A stretch of DNA of 64,000 nt. Source: Sandaracinaceae bacterium. Lineage in GTDB: Bacteria; Myxococcota_A; Polyangia; Polyangiales; Houyiibacteriaceae. Each line of letters starts with the position of its first letter. Position 1 is the stretch's first letter. The notes beneath the pieces were generated by a model that saw only the letters and a list, made by a program, of their open reading frames with translations, searched no databases and was not told the DNA's origin. The DNA lies in assembly GCA_020633055.1 (NCBI GenBank), contig JACKEJ010000005.1, forward strand, positions 868,001 through 932,000, written 5' to 3'. Shown here in pieces: positions 53,025 to 61,858 of the stretch. Made by a program: the position numbers and the translations under genes.

Positions 53025-54456
53025 CGCCGCAGGTGCGACCCGCGCCACTCGTCCACTGGCGAGGCGCGTCGCGCTCGCATGCGGACTCGCCGCCGCCATG
53101 GGAGGCGCGGCGGCGGCGGTGGCCGCGGGGACGTCGGCGGACCGCCTGTTGGCAGCGCACGACGACGAGACGTTGCGACTCGCCGCGGTGGACCTCCTCG
53201 ACGAGGTCCGCGAGGAGGTGGAGGAGGAATGGGACGACCACCCGACTCTCGCCATCACGCGTTCATTCGGGGCCGCGGAGGACGATGCCACGGCTCGCTC
53301 CGTGTACGACCGTGCCCTCCTGGACGAGTGGGACGAGGTCGAGCACCTGCCAGCTGCCCACGCCCGCCTCGACGGCGCCGGAGGCTACCTCGCCGGGGAC
53401 CGCGAACTCGCGGCCGTTCCACCGGGTACGTGCGACGATGCCGTGATCGCTGGATCCTCCCTACGCGCCTGCGGAGTCGGCTCCGGGGCCGCTCGCCTGA
53501 CGCTCGCCATGGCCTCCGGCGCGGCTGACGCGCGGAAGGCGCTACTCGGTTGGTCGGTGTTGGTTGGAGTGCTCATCGGCGCCTCGCTCGGTGGCGCCGC
53601 GAGCTACCGCGCCTCCGTGTGGGCTCTCGCGCCATTGCGTGCGCTCGCTGAGCAGGTCCGTCAGGTCGACACAGCCAACCCGCGCCCTGAAGTGTTGGGC
53701 GGGGCACTAATCCACGCCGAGTTGGAGGATGTTCGCGCCTCTGTCGCGAATCTCGTGATGCAACTGGGGGAGGCGCTCTCGACGGCGCAGGGCTTTGCTG
53801 CCCTGGCTGCTCACGAGCTTCGTACGCCGCTCGCATCACTCGTGGGCGAGCTCGAGCTGCTTTCCGAAGCCTCGTCTCCCGACGCTACGGCCTCCATCGA
53901 TGTCGCTCGACGTCGCGTCGCAGACCTCGTGGGGTTGGTGCAACGTCTCCTCATTCTCGCGCAACCAGACAGTGTCGCGAACGACGAGGCGGACGCTGTC
54001 GATCTCGGCGATGTCCTTGAAGCCACCCTGGCAACGCTGGCGCCGAACCAGCGAGAGCGCGTACGCGCCACCGCCGACGATGACGTGCTCGTACGGGGGG
54101 ACTCCGCGCTGCTTGTCTCGCTGCTCTCGAACGCCGTCGAGAACGCCCTCAGATTCTCACACGACGACGTGGCTGTGCGCATCGCCTGCGATGGGGACGA
54201 CGTCACGCTCGCGGTCGAGGACCGCGGCCCCGGCATCCCAGCAGGCGAGCGTGAGCGCGTGTTCGAGCCGTTCTATCGCAGCCGCGCAGCGCGTCAGTCC
54301 GCGACGCTGGGGCATGGCGTAGGGTTGGCTCTGATCGCTCACGTGGCCAGAGCACACGGCGGTTCGACGTCTCTGGGGTCTGCCTCCCCCATGGGTACAG
54401 TGCTCGTCGCACGGCTGCCTGCGTGGCGGCCGCGGGCCCGAACCGACACGCGCTGA
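53005..54456 (+). CDS. Sensor histidine kinase
   Basis: A 483-residue protein with two membrane helices (near residues 25-45 and about 180-205) enclosing an acidic periplasmic sensor domain of about 130 residues (EVREEVEEEWDD). The phospho-acceptor His270 is in FAALAAHELRTPLASL. The N box is LLSNAVENALRFS and the G1 box is VEDRGPGIPAGERERVFEPFY. It is the partner of the upstream regulator. The signal is unknown; the adjacent PepSY and outer-membrane proteins hint at an envelope signal. Confidence 0.88.
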   Translation: MRSTADDAAGATRATRPLARRVALACGLAAAMGGAAAAVAAGTSADRLLAAHDDETLRLAAVDLLDEVREEVEEEWDDHPTLAITRSFGAAEDDATARSVYDRALLDEWDEVEHLPAAHARLDGAGGYLAGDRELAAVPPGTCDDAVIAGSSLRACGVGSGAARLTLAMASGAADARKALLGWSVLVGVLIGASLGGAASYRASVWALAPLRALAEQVRQVDTANPRPEVLGGALIHAELEDVRASVANLVMQLGEALSTAQGFAALAAHELRTPLASLVGELELLSEASSPDATASIDVARRRVADLVGLVQRLLILAQPDSVANDEADAVDLGDVLEATLATLAPNQRERVRATADDDVLVRGDSALLVSLLSNAVENALRFSHDDVAVRIACDGDDVTLAVEDRGPGIPAGERERVFEPFYRSRAARQSATLGHGVGLALIAHVARAHGGSTSLGSASPMGTVLVARLPAWRPRARTDTR

Positions 54457-54551
54457 CGTCGGGGGGAACGCCGCCTCCCGCCCCTCCCCCTCGTTGCGAC
54501 GGCGTTGAGGTCGTTCGGCTTCCGTTGCCGCGCGGCACTTACGTACGATGC

Positions 54552-55256
54552 ATGTTCCGCGTCGTCGCTCTCGTCTTGCTCGTGCTGGTCACCCTTCCCT
54601 TGTCGCCCAGACGCTCCTTCGCCGAGGGCCACGTGCCAGAGCCGATGCGCGTCGACCTCGTCCGTGGGCTCGGCGCCGAGCGCGGAGAGCTCGAAGCCAA
54701 CGTCCTCGCCTCGCTGACTTTGTCGGGTCAGGCGCTGGAGTGGGCGCCAGAGATGGAATGGGCACCGTTAGACAATCTGGCCGTCGAGTTGGAGCTCCCA
54801 TTCGCGGGGCGGCACTTGGAGGCCCTTAAGCCGTCGCTGCAGATCACGCTGCCGACGTCGAGCCGCCGTATCGCCCATGGCATACAGGTCGCGGCCTCGT
54901 TCGCGCGACAGCGGCGCGCCGGTGCGCACGTGCTGTGGGTGAGTTCAGGAAGCATCGCGCGGCACGTCGCATTCGTCACGTCCCTCGGACTCCGGGGGGA
55001 GTGGCTGGGACATGGTGCGCATCACTTGAAAGGTCTGTGGAACGGCGCATTGTTCGTCCCGCTGGGGAACAACGCCCTCGGCGTCGAGGTGAACTTGTCG
55101 TGGGACCGTCGGTGGGGAGAGCGCGCCATCGTCCCTCAAGCGCACGTATGCATGGGTCCCCATGCGCAGTTGCAACTCGGGCTCGGTGTGATGCGACTCG
55201 AAGGGGACTCACCGTGGGGAGCGGTCGCGTTGTTGCGCATGATCGGCACCCGGTGA
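54552..55256 (+). CDS. Outer-membrane beta-barrel-like protein
   Basis: A 234-residue protein with a signal peptide (VALVLLVLVTLPLSPRRSFAEG) and alternating beta-strand pattern (LEWAPEMEWAPLDNLAVELELP, QLQLGLGVMRLEG). It follows the histidine kinase by 95 bp in the same direction. It may be regulated by, or signal to, the two-component system. Confidence 0.65.
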   Translation: MFRVVALVLLVLVTLPLSPRRSFAEGHVPEPMRVDLVRGLGAERGELEANVLASLTLSGQALEWAPEMEWAPLDNLAVELELPFAGRHLEALKPSLQITLPTSSRRIAHGIQVAASFARQRRAGAHVLWVSSGSIARHVAFVTSLGLRGEWLGHGAHHLKGLWNGALFVPLGNNALGVEVNLSWDRRWGERAIVPQAHVCMGPHAQLQLGLGVMRLEGDSPWGAVALLRMIGTR

Positions 55257-55304
55257 GGGACGCGTGCCTCACGCGTTCTCTGACACGCGCCGGGGCTCTT
55301 CCGA

Positions 55305-55814
55305 CTACGGACAGACGCGGGCCGTGATGGCGCCGCTGACCTCGCTGTCGCGATCGCGAGCGGCCACACGTAGCGTGATCTCTTCCTCGCTAACCGAGTC
55401 CACGACGACGTATCCGTCGCGGTACGAGTGCGCGTCGACGCGACCATCCACGGTGCGCGACAGTGCGACTCGCACTTCGTCGACGCTCCCGGTCCCGGTT
55501 TGCCCCGTTATCTCGAAGACCATGCCCGCAACGAGGGATTCGGCCGGAAGGAACACCGACGCCTCGATGGTCCCCACGGCGGGAATCGTCTCGCCAAGCG
55601 GATCACAGTTCGCTCCAGGCGCGGACTGAAAGATCATCGTCGGCGTTCTCGAGGAGAGCCTTGCGACGGCCTCAGTGGTTTGGAAGAACTCCCCATCCCA
55701 CTGAAGCGTCGCTGGGGTCGTCGGGATGGTTTCTGGATCGATGGCGCCGGACTCGTCGGAGCACCCGGTCACCAACACTCCGACGGCGACCATGAGGTAG
55801 CGTTTTGCATTCAT
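55305..55814 (-). CDS. Hypothetical lipoprotein
   Basis: A 169-residue lipoprotein (lipobox VTGC near residue 18) with a mostly beta mature part. Its ATG overlaps the TGA of an upstream frame (ATGA), suggesting it was the last gene of an operon now split by IS66. Confidence 0.7.
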   Translation of the reverse strand: MNAKRYLMVAVGVLVTGCSDESGAIDPETIPTTPATLQWDGEFFQTTEAVARLSSRTPTMIFQSAPGANCDPLGETIPAVGTIEASVFLPAESLVAGMVFEITGQTGTGSVDEVRVALSRTVDGRVDAHSYRDGYVVVDSVSEEEITLRVAARDRDSEVSGAITARVCP

Positions 55815-55992
55815 AGACACACTCCGTTCCCGGCCGGCACGACGACCACGTTCTCGATACTGACCAAGACGATGCCACGTTGCGCAATCGCCCTGGCGCT
55901 TACCGGCGAGTACAGGGTATCAGCCCCGTTCCCGCCGCGGCGGTCTTCACCGACGAAGTCGTATGTCGAAGTGCGTCGACCGCTGAGTGTTC
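55811..55992 (-). pseudogene. 3' part of a gene split by IS66
   Basis: An open frame ending RGIVLVSIENVVVVPAGNGV runs from the IS66 left junction to a TGA that overlaps the next lipoprotein's ATG. The ATGA coupling argues it was real coding DNA. Its 5' part would lie beyond the element, at 58754-59071, but stop codons and frame changes there show further decay. Confidence 0.45.
55985..55992 (+). repeat. IS66 target site duplication (left)
   Basis: GAGTGTTC directly before the left inverted repeat; identical to 58754-58761. Confidence 0.9.
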
Positions 55993-56016
55993 GTAAGCGC
56001 TGCATGAACCCGCTCT
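55993..56016 (+). repeat. IS66 left inverted repeat
   Basis: Begins GTAAG and continues CGCTGCATGAACCCGCTCT. It matches the right end at 22 of 24 positions. Confidence 0.92.
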
Positions 56017-56077
56017 CGTCGGGGATGGATGACCGGCTCACAGTGGGCTGATGCTTCCGCCGACCAGCTCGACGCGC

Positions 56078-57916
56078 TCAGGCGCGGTCCTCCGCGGGCG
56101 ATTCTTCGCCCGGGCGGCGCAGCGGAATGGGGTCGGGCACGGTGAGCCAGCCGATCTCCGCCGCGAGCTCGTCGGAGTCGAGGCGAGCGCGAGTCTGAGC
56201 CCAGAAGAGGGGCGAGAGCTCGAGGTAGCGGTCCTCGGGCCAGGAGGGGAGGACGCGGATCAGGTCGCGGACGTATTCGCGAGGGTTGAGGTTGTGGAGC
56301 TTGGCGGAGGCGATGAGGGTGAGGTGCGCGCCGGCGCTCTCGGCGTGCTCGGTGCTGCCAGCGAAGAGGGCCGCGTCGCGGATGCGGACCACCTTGCGCA
56401 GCTCGCGCTCGCTCCAGTTGTTGTCGATGCGAAGCCGGCCGTCAGCGAGCACGGCGCGCAGTGGACCCTCCTGACGGACGACGTACCCGAGCGCCGCGCG
56501 CGCGGGACCGCGGCGGTGCTTCTCGCGCTCGTAGTGCTGCTTCGCGAAGTCGATGAACGCGTCGATCAAGGGCGCGAGGTGTTGCTTTCGCCGCGTCTTG
56601 ATCGTGGACGGCGGTGGCTTGCCAGCCCGGCAGCGCTGCTCGACCTCGAAGATCTTGTGCAGGTACACGAGCCCCTCCCGCCCGAGCGCGAGCTTGGCGA
56701 AGGCGGCTTCGAAGAACTTTCTCCGAGCGTGCGCCCAACACCCGACCTCGGTGGGCACGTCTTCGTCGTCGGGCGCGTCCGGGTCGGCTGGCCGGAAGAG
56801 CGCGTTGTACACGCTGCAGGCATCGGCCTGGATGTGACCGGCGTAGCCTTTGAACAACGTGGCGACGTCTTCGCTGCGCTGACGCTCGGTGAAGTTGAAC
56901 AGGATGTGGTCGCGGTCCGCGATGCGCACGAAGTAGTGGCCCTTGCGACAGGGCCTCCGCTCCCCGCCATCGAGCTTGCCGGGCTGCACGGCGAAGCCCG
57001 TGGCATCCGTGGCGATGCAGAAGGCGTTGGCCAACGCGTCCTGCTCCATCGCCGCGACGATGGTTGCGTTGAAGCGCGAGCCGAGCTGGTCGAGCCAGCG
57101 GCTCATCGTGCCGCGGTCAATCGGGGTGCCTTCGAAGAGCAGCTCCTGCTCCTGCCGGTACAGCGGCAGCCCCTTGCTGAACTTGTCGGTGACGATCTCA
57201 GCAAGCAGCGAGGGCGCCGCGAGACAGCGCGACAGCAGCTCCGGCGGCATCTCCGCCGTGAACATCTCCGTGAGCCCGTTCTCGTCGGGGCGCGTGGCGT
57301 AGGTGGTGCGGAGGATCTCGAGGCAGTAGTACTCGGCGGGCTTGCGGGCGAGCTTGTAGCTGACCTCGGGCTCCGGCAGTCGTCGCGCCTTTCCCTCCTC
57401 GACGAGCTTCTCCATGACGGGATCCGGAAGCGGCACCGTCACCTTGGGCAGCCCCAGCTCGTTGAGCTTGCGACGCCCTTGGGTCGTTCGACGCTTCTTC
57501 TTCCCTTTGTCGTCCCCGTCGTTGTTCTCGCTGTCGTCGTCGGTCTCGGCTGGGGAGCCCATCGCGTCCGCGAGTGCGTTCAGCTTCTGCGTCAGCGCCT
57601 CGAACTCGAGCTGCAGCTGGGTGGTGTCTGCGCGCTCCGCGGACGCGATGAAGATCCTGCGCTTCAGCAGCTTCAGCTCCAGCTGGAGCTGCATGTACGC
57701 ATCACGCAGCGCCTCGTACTGCGCCGCCTGCTTCGCGATCTGCGCCGTTGCTGCCTCGAGCTTGGCCTCCCTCGCAGCGAGTGCTGCGTCGCGGGCGGCG
57801 AGTTCAGCGTCGCGGGCGGCGAGCTCGGCGTTGCGCTCCGCAAGCGCGGCCACGAGCTTGTCCACGAGCTCACCGCGCTCTCCGGTCAACGACTCGAGGT
57901 CTGCCTTCGTCGCCAT
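56078..57916 (-). CDS. tnpC: IS66 transposase TnpC
   Basis: A 612-residue DDE transposase. An N-terminal coiled coil (AERNAELAARDAELAARDAA) precedes the zinc/HTH region. The catalytic core has IATDATGF, HIQADACSVYNALF, the CWAHARRKFFEA motif, and IDNNWSERELRKVVRIRDAALF. The C-terminal LNPREYVRDLIRVLP segment is typical of IS66. It is the last gene of the element, 72 bp after tnpB, and appears full length. Confidence 0.93.
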   Translation of the reverse strand: MATKADLESLTGERGELVDKLVAALAERNAELAARDAELAARDAALAAREAKLEAATAQIAKQAAQYEALRDAYMQLQLELKLLKRRIFIASAERADTTQLQLEFEALTQKLNALADAMGSPAETDDDSENNDGDDKGKKKRRTTQGRRKLNELGLPKVTVPLPDPVMEKLVEEGKARRLPEPEVSYKLARKPAEYYCLEILRTTYATRPDENGLTEMFTAEMPPELLSRCLAAPSLLAEIVTDKFSKGLPLYRQEQELLFEGTPIDRGTMSRWLDQLGSRFNATIVAAMEQDALANAFCIATDATGFAVQPGKLDGGERRPCRKGHYFVRIADRDHILFNFTERQRSEDVATLFKGYAGHIQADACSVYNALFRPADPDAPDDEDVPTEVGCWAHARRKFFEAAFAKLALGREGLVYLHKIFEVEQRCRAGKPPPSTIKTRRKQHLAPLIDAFIDFAKQHYEREKHRRGPARAALGYVVRQEGPLRAVLADGRLRIDNNWSERELRKVVRIRDAALFAGSTEHAESAGAHLTLIASAKLHNLNPREYVRDLIRVLPSWPEDRYLELSPLFWAQTRARLDSDELAAEIGWLTVPDPIPLRRPGEESPAEDRA

Positions 57917-57988
57917 CGCTGGGTCGACTCATAGGATCTCGGATCGCGCTTGTCCATAGCCCGATCCGAGATTCTCCACGCTCTCGGC

Positions 57989-58345
57989 TCAATGCACCGA
58001 CGGAGTCGTGTTGCGCTTCGCGCGCGCACGCGGGGGAGGCAGCTCGATGCCGTCCAGCAGCACATCCAACTGGTCCTCGCTCAGCTCCACCACGCGTCCC
58101 TCGTCGATGGGGTCGGGGAGCTGGAAGCGTCTGCGGTCGAGGCGCTTGTAGAAGATGCAGAGGCCGGTGCCGTCCGCGAAGATTGCCTTGAGCGCGGTGC
58201 GCCGACGGTTGAAGAAGATGAAGAGTCCGCCGGTGCGTGGCGAGCGGCCGACGCGCTCCTGCACCTCACCTGCGAGCGTGTCGAAGCTCTTGCGCAGGCT
58301 CACCGGGTCGAGGGCGACAAACACCTCGATGTCGGCCGGGATCAT
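57989..58345 (-). CDS. tnpB: IS66 accessory protein TnpB
   Basis: A 118-residue IS66 Orf2 protein (PF05717 type). It has DPVSLRKSFDTLAGEV, GGLFIFFNRRRTALKAIF and GLCIFYKRLDRRRFQLP. Its start overlaps the tnpA stop as ATGA. It is needed with TnpA for IS66 transposition; the mechanism is unclear. Confidence 0.92.
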   Translation of the reverse strand: MIPADIEVFVALDPVSLRKSFDTLAGEVQERVGRSPRTGGLFIFFNRRRTALKAIFADGTGLCIFYKRLDRRRFQLPDPIDEGRVVELSEDQLDVLLDGIELPPPRARAKRNTTPSVH

Positions 58346-58695
58346 CGCACCACCTCCGGGCGCTCGAGCACGGCGAGCACACGCGACAACGTCTCCTCGT
58401 CGAACCCGCGCTCCACCTCTACGCGCACCGCACCCACCGACAGCCGCACCCCGGGGCCGCGCGTCACCGGCATGATGGTCTCCGGCGGCCGCGCCGGCCG
58501 CACCAGCGCCATCCGAATCTCCGCGCCCGACTTCGCGACCTTCCGTGCGGCCTTCTTCTCGTCCTGCATCCGCGCCGACCACGACCAGAGCCGGTTCACG
58601 TTCAGGCCGCGCGCCTCGCAGTACGCCCGCGCTGTCTCCCCGCTCGATCGCCACGCACGCACGTGGTCGGGCCACTCACCCTGAAGTCTCTTCAT
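58342..58695 (-). CDS. tnpA: IS66 accessory protein TnpA
   Basis: A 117-residue protein with an N-terminal HTH-like segment (HVRAWRSSGETARAYCEARGLN) and a C-terminal VRVEVERGFDEETLSRVLAVLE. This matches IS66 Orf1 proteins. It is the first gene of the element, 58 bp from the right end. Confidence 0.9.
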   Translation of the reverse strand: MKRLQGEWPDHVRAWRSSGETARAYCEARGLNVNRLWSWSARMQDEKKAARKVAKSGAEIRMALVRPARPPETIMPVTRGPGVRLSVGAVRVEVERGFDEETLSRVLAVLERPEVVR

Positions 58696-58729
58696 CTCCC
58701 GAGCGTGGGGCCCGCACCGAACCTCGTGA

Positions 58730-58753
58730 AGAGCGGGTTCATGCAGCGGCTAC
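58730..58753 (-). repeat. IS66 right inverted repeat
   Basis: Read on the minus strand it begins GTAGC and continues CGCTGCATGAACCCGCTCT. Confidence 0.92.
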
Positions 58754-58761
58754 GAGTGTTC
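58754..58761 (+). repeat. IS66 target site duplication (right)
   Basis: GAGTGTTC, identical to 55985-55992. Confidence 0.9.
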
Positions 58762-59071
58762 GGTCTCAAATGTCCCAAGAAGAAGTGCGACCGTTGCGCC
58801 GAGCGAACCGCTTGTGGGAACTCCGTTCTTGGAAACGAGTCGGGCATTGGTCTCCTGTGTTGGCCAGCCGGTCGCCTGCGTCACCCGAAATTGCAGTCCA
58901 CCGTCGGCCGGGGTACGCACATCATGATCGGGGTACTTGACGAGCCATGATCACACCTGCGTCACCCGTGACGTCGGTTTGGGTTACGCCTTCGTTTGCG
59001 CAACCAGTAACCAGAATCAGGACGCCACCTAGCGTGGCCGCCCACCCATGAAGGTCGAATACCCTTGTCAC
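58754..59071 (-). pseudogene. 5' part of lipoprotein gene split by IS66
   Basis: GTG 59071 overlaps the TGA of the upstream gene (GTGA). It opens a lipoprotein frame (ATLGGVLILVTGC, then ANEGVTQTDVTGDAGV) that hits a stop at 58922 after 49 residues. A different frame stays open from about 58950 through the IS66 junction. A frameshift or stop plus the IS insertion have broken the gene. Confidence 0.5.
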
Positions 59072-59430
59072 GGTTCGGGGATGCAAAATGAGTGCCCCAG
59101 GTACTCGCTCTCGATACACTCATGGGTAGCGAGACAAAACCTCTGTGCATCGCAGTCGCGAAGACAGATGGCATCATCAAATGAGCTAACGACTATTCCG
59201 TCTCCATCAACAGGCACGCATACCCCGAGATAGCTATTCTGCCCGGAGAACGAGTGGCACTGGTCTGACTGGGTACAGTGTGTGGTGCACATGCGCCGCA
59301 GATCCGTGCCGTTAAAGAGGATGGCTCCGCACACAGGTTCCTCTGGGGGACAATCGCTTGAGGTCTCACACGGATCGTAGACGGGGGGCGGCGGAACAGA
59401 TGGGTCCCCGCAGCCCATCACCGATGACAA
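59068..59430 (-). CDS. Cys-rich lipoprotein, signal peptide apparently frameshifted
   Basis: About 120 residues with many cysteines (CETSSDCPPEEPVCG, CTTHCTQSDQC, CLRDCDAQRFC). The lipobox-like VMGC has only six residues before it if TTG 59430 is used. A better start, ATG 59461 with GGAGGA nine bases before it, reads MRRGTIHVFTVV but in another frame. A one-base frame change near 59430 would join a proper signal to VMGC. The gene is thus probably damaged or the sequence has an error. Codon use is less GC-biased than most neighbours. Confidence 0.5.
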   Translation of the reverse strand: MSSVMGCGDPSVPPPPVYDPCETSSDCPPEEPVCGAILFNGTDLRRMCTTHCTQSDQCHSFSGQNSYLGVCVPVDGDGIVVSSFDDAICLRDCDAQRFCLATHECIESEYLGHSFCIPEP

Positions 59431-59461
59431 CGGTGAATACGTGGATAGTCCCTCGTCGCAT

Positions 59462-59810
59462 GCGTTTCGTTCCTCCGCTCATGATTCCGGCCAACGGCTC
59501 TTGTCGGGTTCGACTCAGCCGTGAGCTGATAGCTTAGTCTGCTGGGCGTTGACGTAGCGTCAAGGGACTTCGCAAGAGCACATCCACGTTGGCCACGATT
59601 GGCCGACTCTGCGATAGGGCACCGATGAACCGCCACTGGCCTGCGCGCGGCAGGTCCTCGGGTTTGCTGTGTAGCGACATCAGATCGCGTCCACATGCTT
59701 GACTATCTGCTTCCTGGACTCATCGTTTGGCTGCGCCCGAGACGGCGCACACGGGCATCCGAGACACTCGCAGTCCTCCCTCCTTGCACCTCGGATGTCT
59801 GTCCTTTTCG
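59462..59810. other. Interval without recognised gene
   Basis: No start with a ribosome site and no family-like frame was found on either strand. GC content is lower than average. A terminator-like hairpin follows at 59811. Confidence 0.5.
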
Positions 59811-59843
59811 GCCCGGTCCGCATAGTGGACCGGGCTCTTGTTT
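59811..59843 (+). terminator. Intrinsic terminator-like hairpin
   Basis: Perfect 9-bp stem GCCCGGTCC / GGACCGGGC with a 7-nt loop is followed on the plus strand by TCTTGTTT. No plus-strand gene was recognised just upstream, so it may be left from a lost gene. It also lies 21 bp beyond the end of a minus-strand gene. Confidence 0.6.
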
Positions 59844-59855
59844 GGCGTCGGCCAC

Positions 59856-60110
59856 TCAAGGCGTCTCCCCGTCACCCGGGACGAGCAGTGCGTACTCGAG
59901 ACGCATCGAAGCAACGAGCTCGTCCGCGGCCTCCCGCGAGGCACAGAACTGGTGATCGCTCCCGTCCCAGAAGAGTTCCGCCTCATGCGCGCGAAGCAGG
60001 TACTCCATCACCGCCGTTGCCTCTGGGCTCGCGACGCTGCCCGCCCCGAAGTGCACAATACGGTCCTCGGCGGTCAGTACGTAGGCGAAGTAGAACTTGT
60101 CTCCCCTCAT
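59856..60110 (-). CDS. Small hypothetical protein
   Basis: An 84-residue protein (MRGDKFYFAYVLTAEDR...). Its C-terminal half (LFWDGSDHQFCASREAADEL, then VASMRLEYALLVP) is closely matched by a plus-strand fragment at 61859-62026. Function unknown. Confidence 0.55.
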   Translation of the reverse strand: MRGDKFYFAYVLTAEDRIVHFGAGSVASPEATAVMEYLLRAHEAELFWDGSDHQFCASREAADELVASMRLEYALLVPGDGETP

Positions 60111-60423
60111 TGCACGCGAAGATACCGCACGACACGCCGGACCGCCACGGACCGTCGCCAGCCTCGTGTCGCAGGGACGGGCACGAGGCGGACAGACGGC
60201 CTGTGCGAACGGCGTCTGGAGCAGCGTACGAGAGTCGCGGTCGTGAGTACGCTGGAGGCGCAGCTGGACAGCATGGGCGTCGCAACGCTGGCGCTCATGC
60301 CCTGGGCCGCCCAGCGGCGCATTCAGATTGACGCCCAGCGCCATTCCACCCAGAGCGCAAACGTGAAGCGCGCTTGGCGGCATGGAGGGTGTATGAAGCA
60401 GAGAGACAACGTAGTTCAAGATC
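60111..60423. other. Interval without recognised gene
   Basis: Frames on both strands stay open by composition but none has a family-like pattern. It may contain decayed mobile-element sequence. Confidence 0.45.
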
Positions 60424-61100
60424 GTGCCTGACCCCGACGCCTCCGCCAACCCCCTCGTGCCTCGCCGCCTCGCGGAGGCGTTCCGCGCCGAGGTCGACGA
60501 ACGAGTCGAGGACGGCGACTTCGCGAAGCGAGAGGAAGTCGCGCTCGCGCTGGCGAACGAAGTCGTGCGCGGCGATCTAACCGCCGCGCTGGAGTCGATC
60601 GTGGCGTCGCACGGGACGGAGGACGTGCTCGTGGGCGATGACCGCTACCGGTTCCACGAGGCGGGCTCGCAGAGCTACGCGAGCTTCGTGGGTCCGCTCG
60701 ACGTGGAGCGCCCGACGTTCCGCAAGGTCGGCGTCCGGAACGGCCCGACGGTCGTGCCGCTCGACCTCGCGGCGGGGCTGGTGCACGGCGCGACGCCAGC
60801 GTTCGCGGAGCGAATCGCGCGGGGCAAAGGCAAGGTCACGTCGCGTGATCTCTTCGACGACCTTATCTCGTCGCGCCGAGTCCCCCCGAGCCGGACGACC
60901 CTGGAGAACAAGGGCAACGCGATCGGATCCTCATTGCATCGCCGACAGGCCGTGGTGCGGGCGGTGGCCCGGCGCGCGGAGACGCTTCCGGACGGCGCGC
61001 GAACTCTGGTGCTCGGGCTCGACCGGACGTCGTTGCCACGTGTGTGGGGTCGCCCATTCGCCCCGAACGGTCGGAGCACGAGAGTCATCCCGCGTTCCGT
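60424..61100 (+). pseudogene. Truncated ISKra4-like transposase
   Basis: From GTG 60424 about 210 residues resemble the N-terminal part of ISKra4-type transposases (SYASFVGPLDVERPTFRKVG, RNGPTVVPLDLAAGLVHGAT, ARTLVLGLDRTSLP). The similarity ends at the first catalytic Asp (GLDRTS). The rest of the catalytic domain is missing. The open frame continues by chance into the next lipoprotein gene. Confidence 0.55.
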
Positions 61101-61194
61101 GCGCCTACCACCGGGCAGTTCACGCGGGGCACCTCCGGTCATGTGGCCGAACATGCGTGATGCACACCACACGACGACGTGCGAGTATCGGGCC

Positions 61195-61404
61195 ATGGGA
61201 CGACTGCTGATTCTCTCGCTCACCATCCTCAGCGCCGTGGGGTGCACCCGATACACTGGCGCAGTAGCGCTGACCCCCGCCGAGAACGGTTCCACCTGGG
61301 TGTTCATTCAGACATCCAAGGACCGCAACACGGGGGTGTACCACTGCGCGCCACCGCAGGCGCCGGGGGGAGAGGCGACATGCACCCGTGTCGTGCTCCG
61401 CTGA
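61195..61404 (+). CDS. Small lipoprotein
   Basis: A 69-residue protein with signal and lipobox SAVGC near residue 17, then TRYTGAVALTPAENGSTWVF. Short lipoproteins of this pattern are common in myxobacteria. It shares a frame with the truncated transposase upstream, but ATG 61195 gives a proper signal peptide. Confidence 0.65.
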   Translation: MGRLLILSLTILSAVGCTRYTGAVALTPAENGSTWVFIQTSKDRNTGVYHCAPPQAPGGEATCTRVVLR

Positions 61405-61459
61405 GTCGTTGCCGCACTCCACCGACGCTCGCTCCGAGCGCGTTCGACGCTCAGTAGCG

Positions 61460-61793
61460 TCAGCATCCGGGCGAGTTCGCAGTAGCCCGCATAGCCAGCG
61501 TGCCCATAGCCAGCATGAACGCTCTCTTGTAAGTGTATGGGCGCGCTGCCAAGCGCTGGATGTCCATGATGCTTCCCGCCTGCGCGTCGTCGTGTTGGCC
61601 AGGCGGGCCCATGCGGCAGACGCGTTCTTTGTAGAAGGCGTCGATCACGCGGCGCGCTACGCCGCAGACTTCCAGCGTGAGGCCGCGGTCGAAGGCCATG
61701 TGCCAGCGCAGCTCGAAGGGAGGTGAGCACCCACTGGCGCGTCCGCACCAACGAGAGCACGCGCTCCACCAGGTGCTTGGCCTGGTCAGCCAT
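61460..61793 (-). pseudogene. IS91-like transposase fragment, frameshifted
   Basis: ATG 61793 reads MADQAKHLVERVLSLVRTRQ and WVLTS, then switches frame to PFELRWHMAFDRGLTLEV and a SIMDIQR motif. QWVLT-PFELRW-AFD and the later IQR motif are typical of IS91/Y2-type transposases. The C-terminal catalytic tyrosines are missing. The frame shift and truncation make it inactive. Confidence 0.55.
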
Positions 61794-61858
61794 GCGGCGT
61801 ACCTCACGCGGTGGACGCACGAGCATCCGTCGATGCACGCCCGCGCTGCTCGGCCGAG

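Larger units (their letters stand above)
55993..58753 (-). mobile_element. Complete IS66-family insertion sequence
   Basis: A 2761-bp element with three genes in the order tnpA-tnpB-tnpC on the minus strand. Terminal inverted repeats start GTAAGCG (left) and GTAGCCG (right). An identical 8-bp GAGTGTTC flanks both ends, the expected IS66 target duplication. All three genes are intact, so the copy may be active. It sits within a lipoprotein operon. Confidence 0.93.

Noticed and set aside
59695..59955. 86-codon plus-strand frame near 59.8 kb
   Set aside because: No ribosome site or family pattern; its end is antisense to the 59856-60110 gene and it runs through the terminator hairpin.
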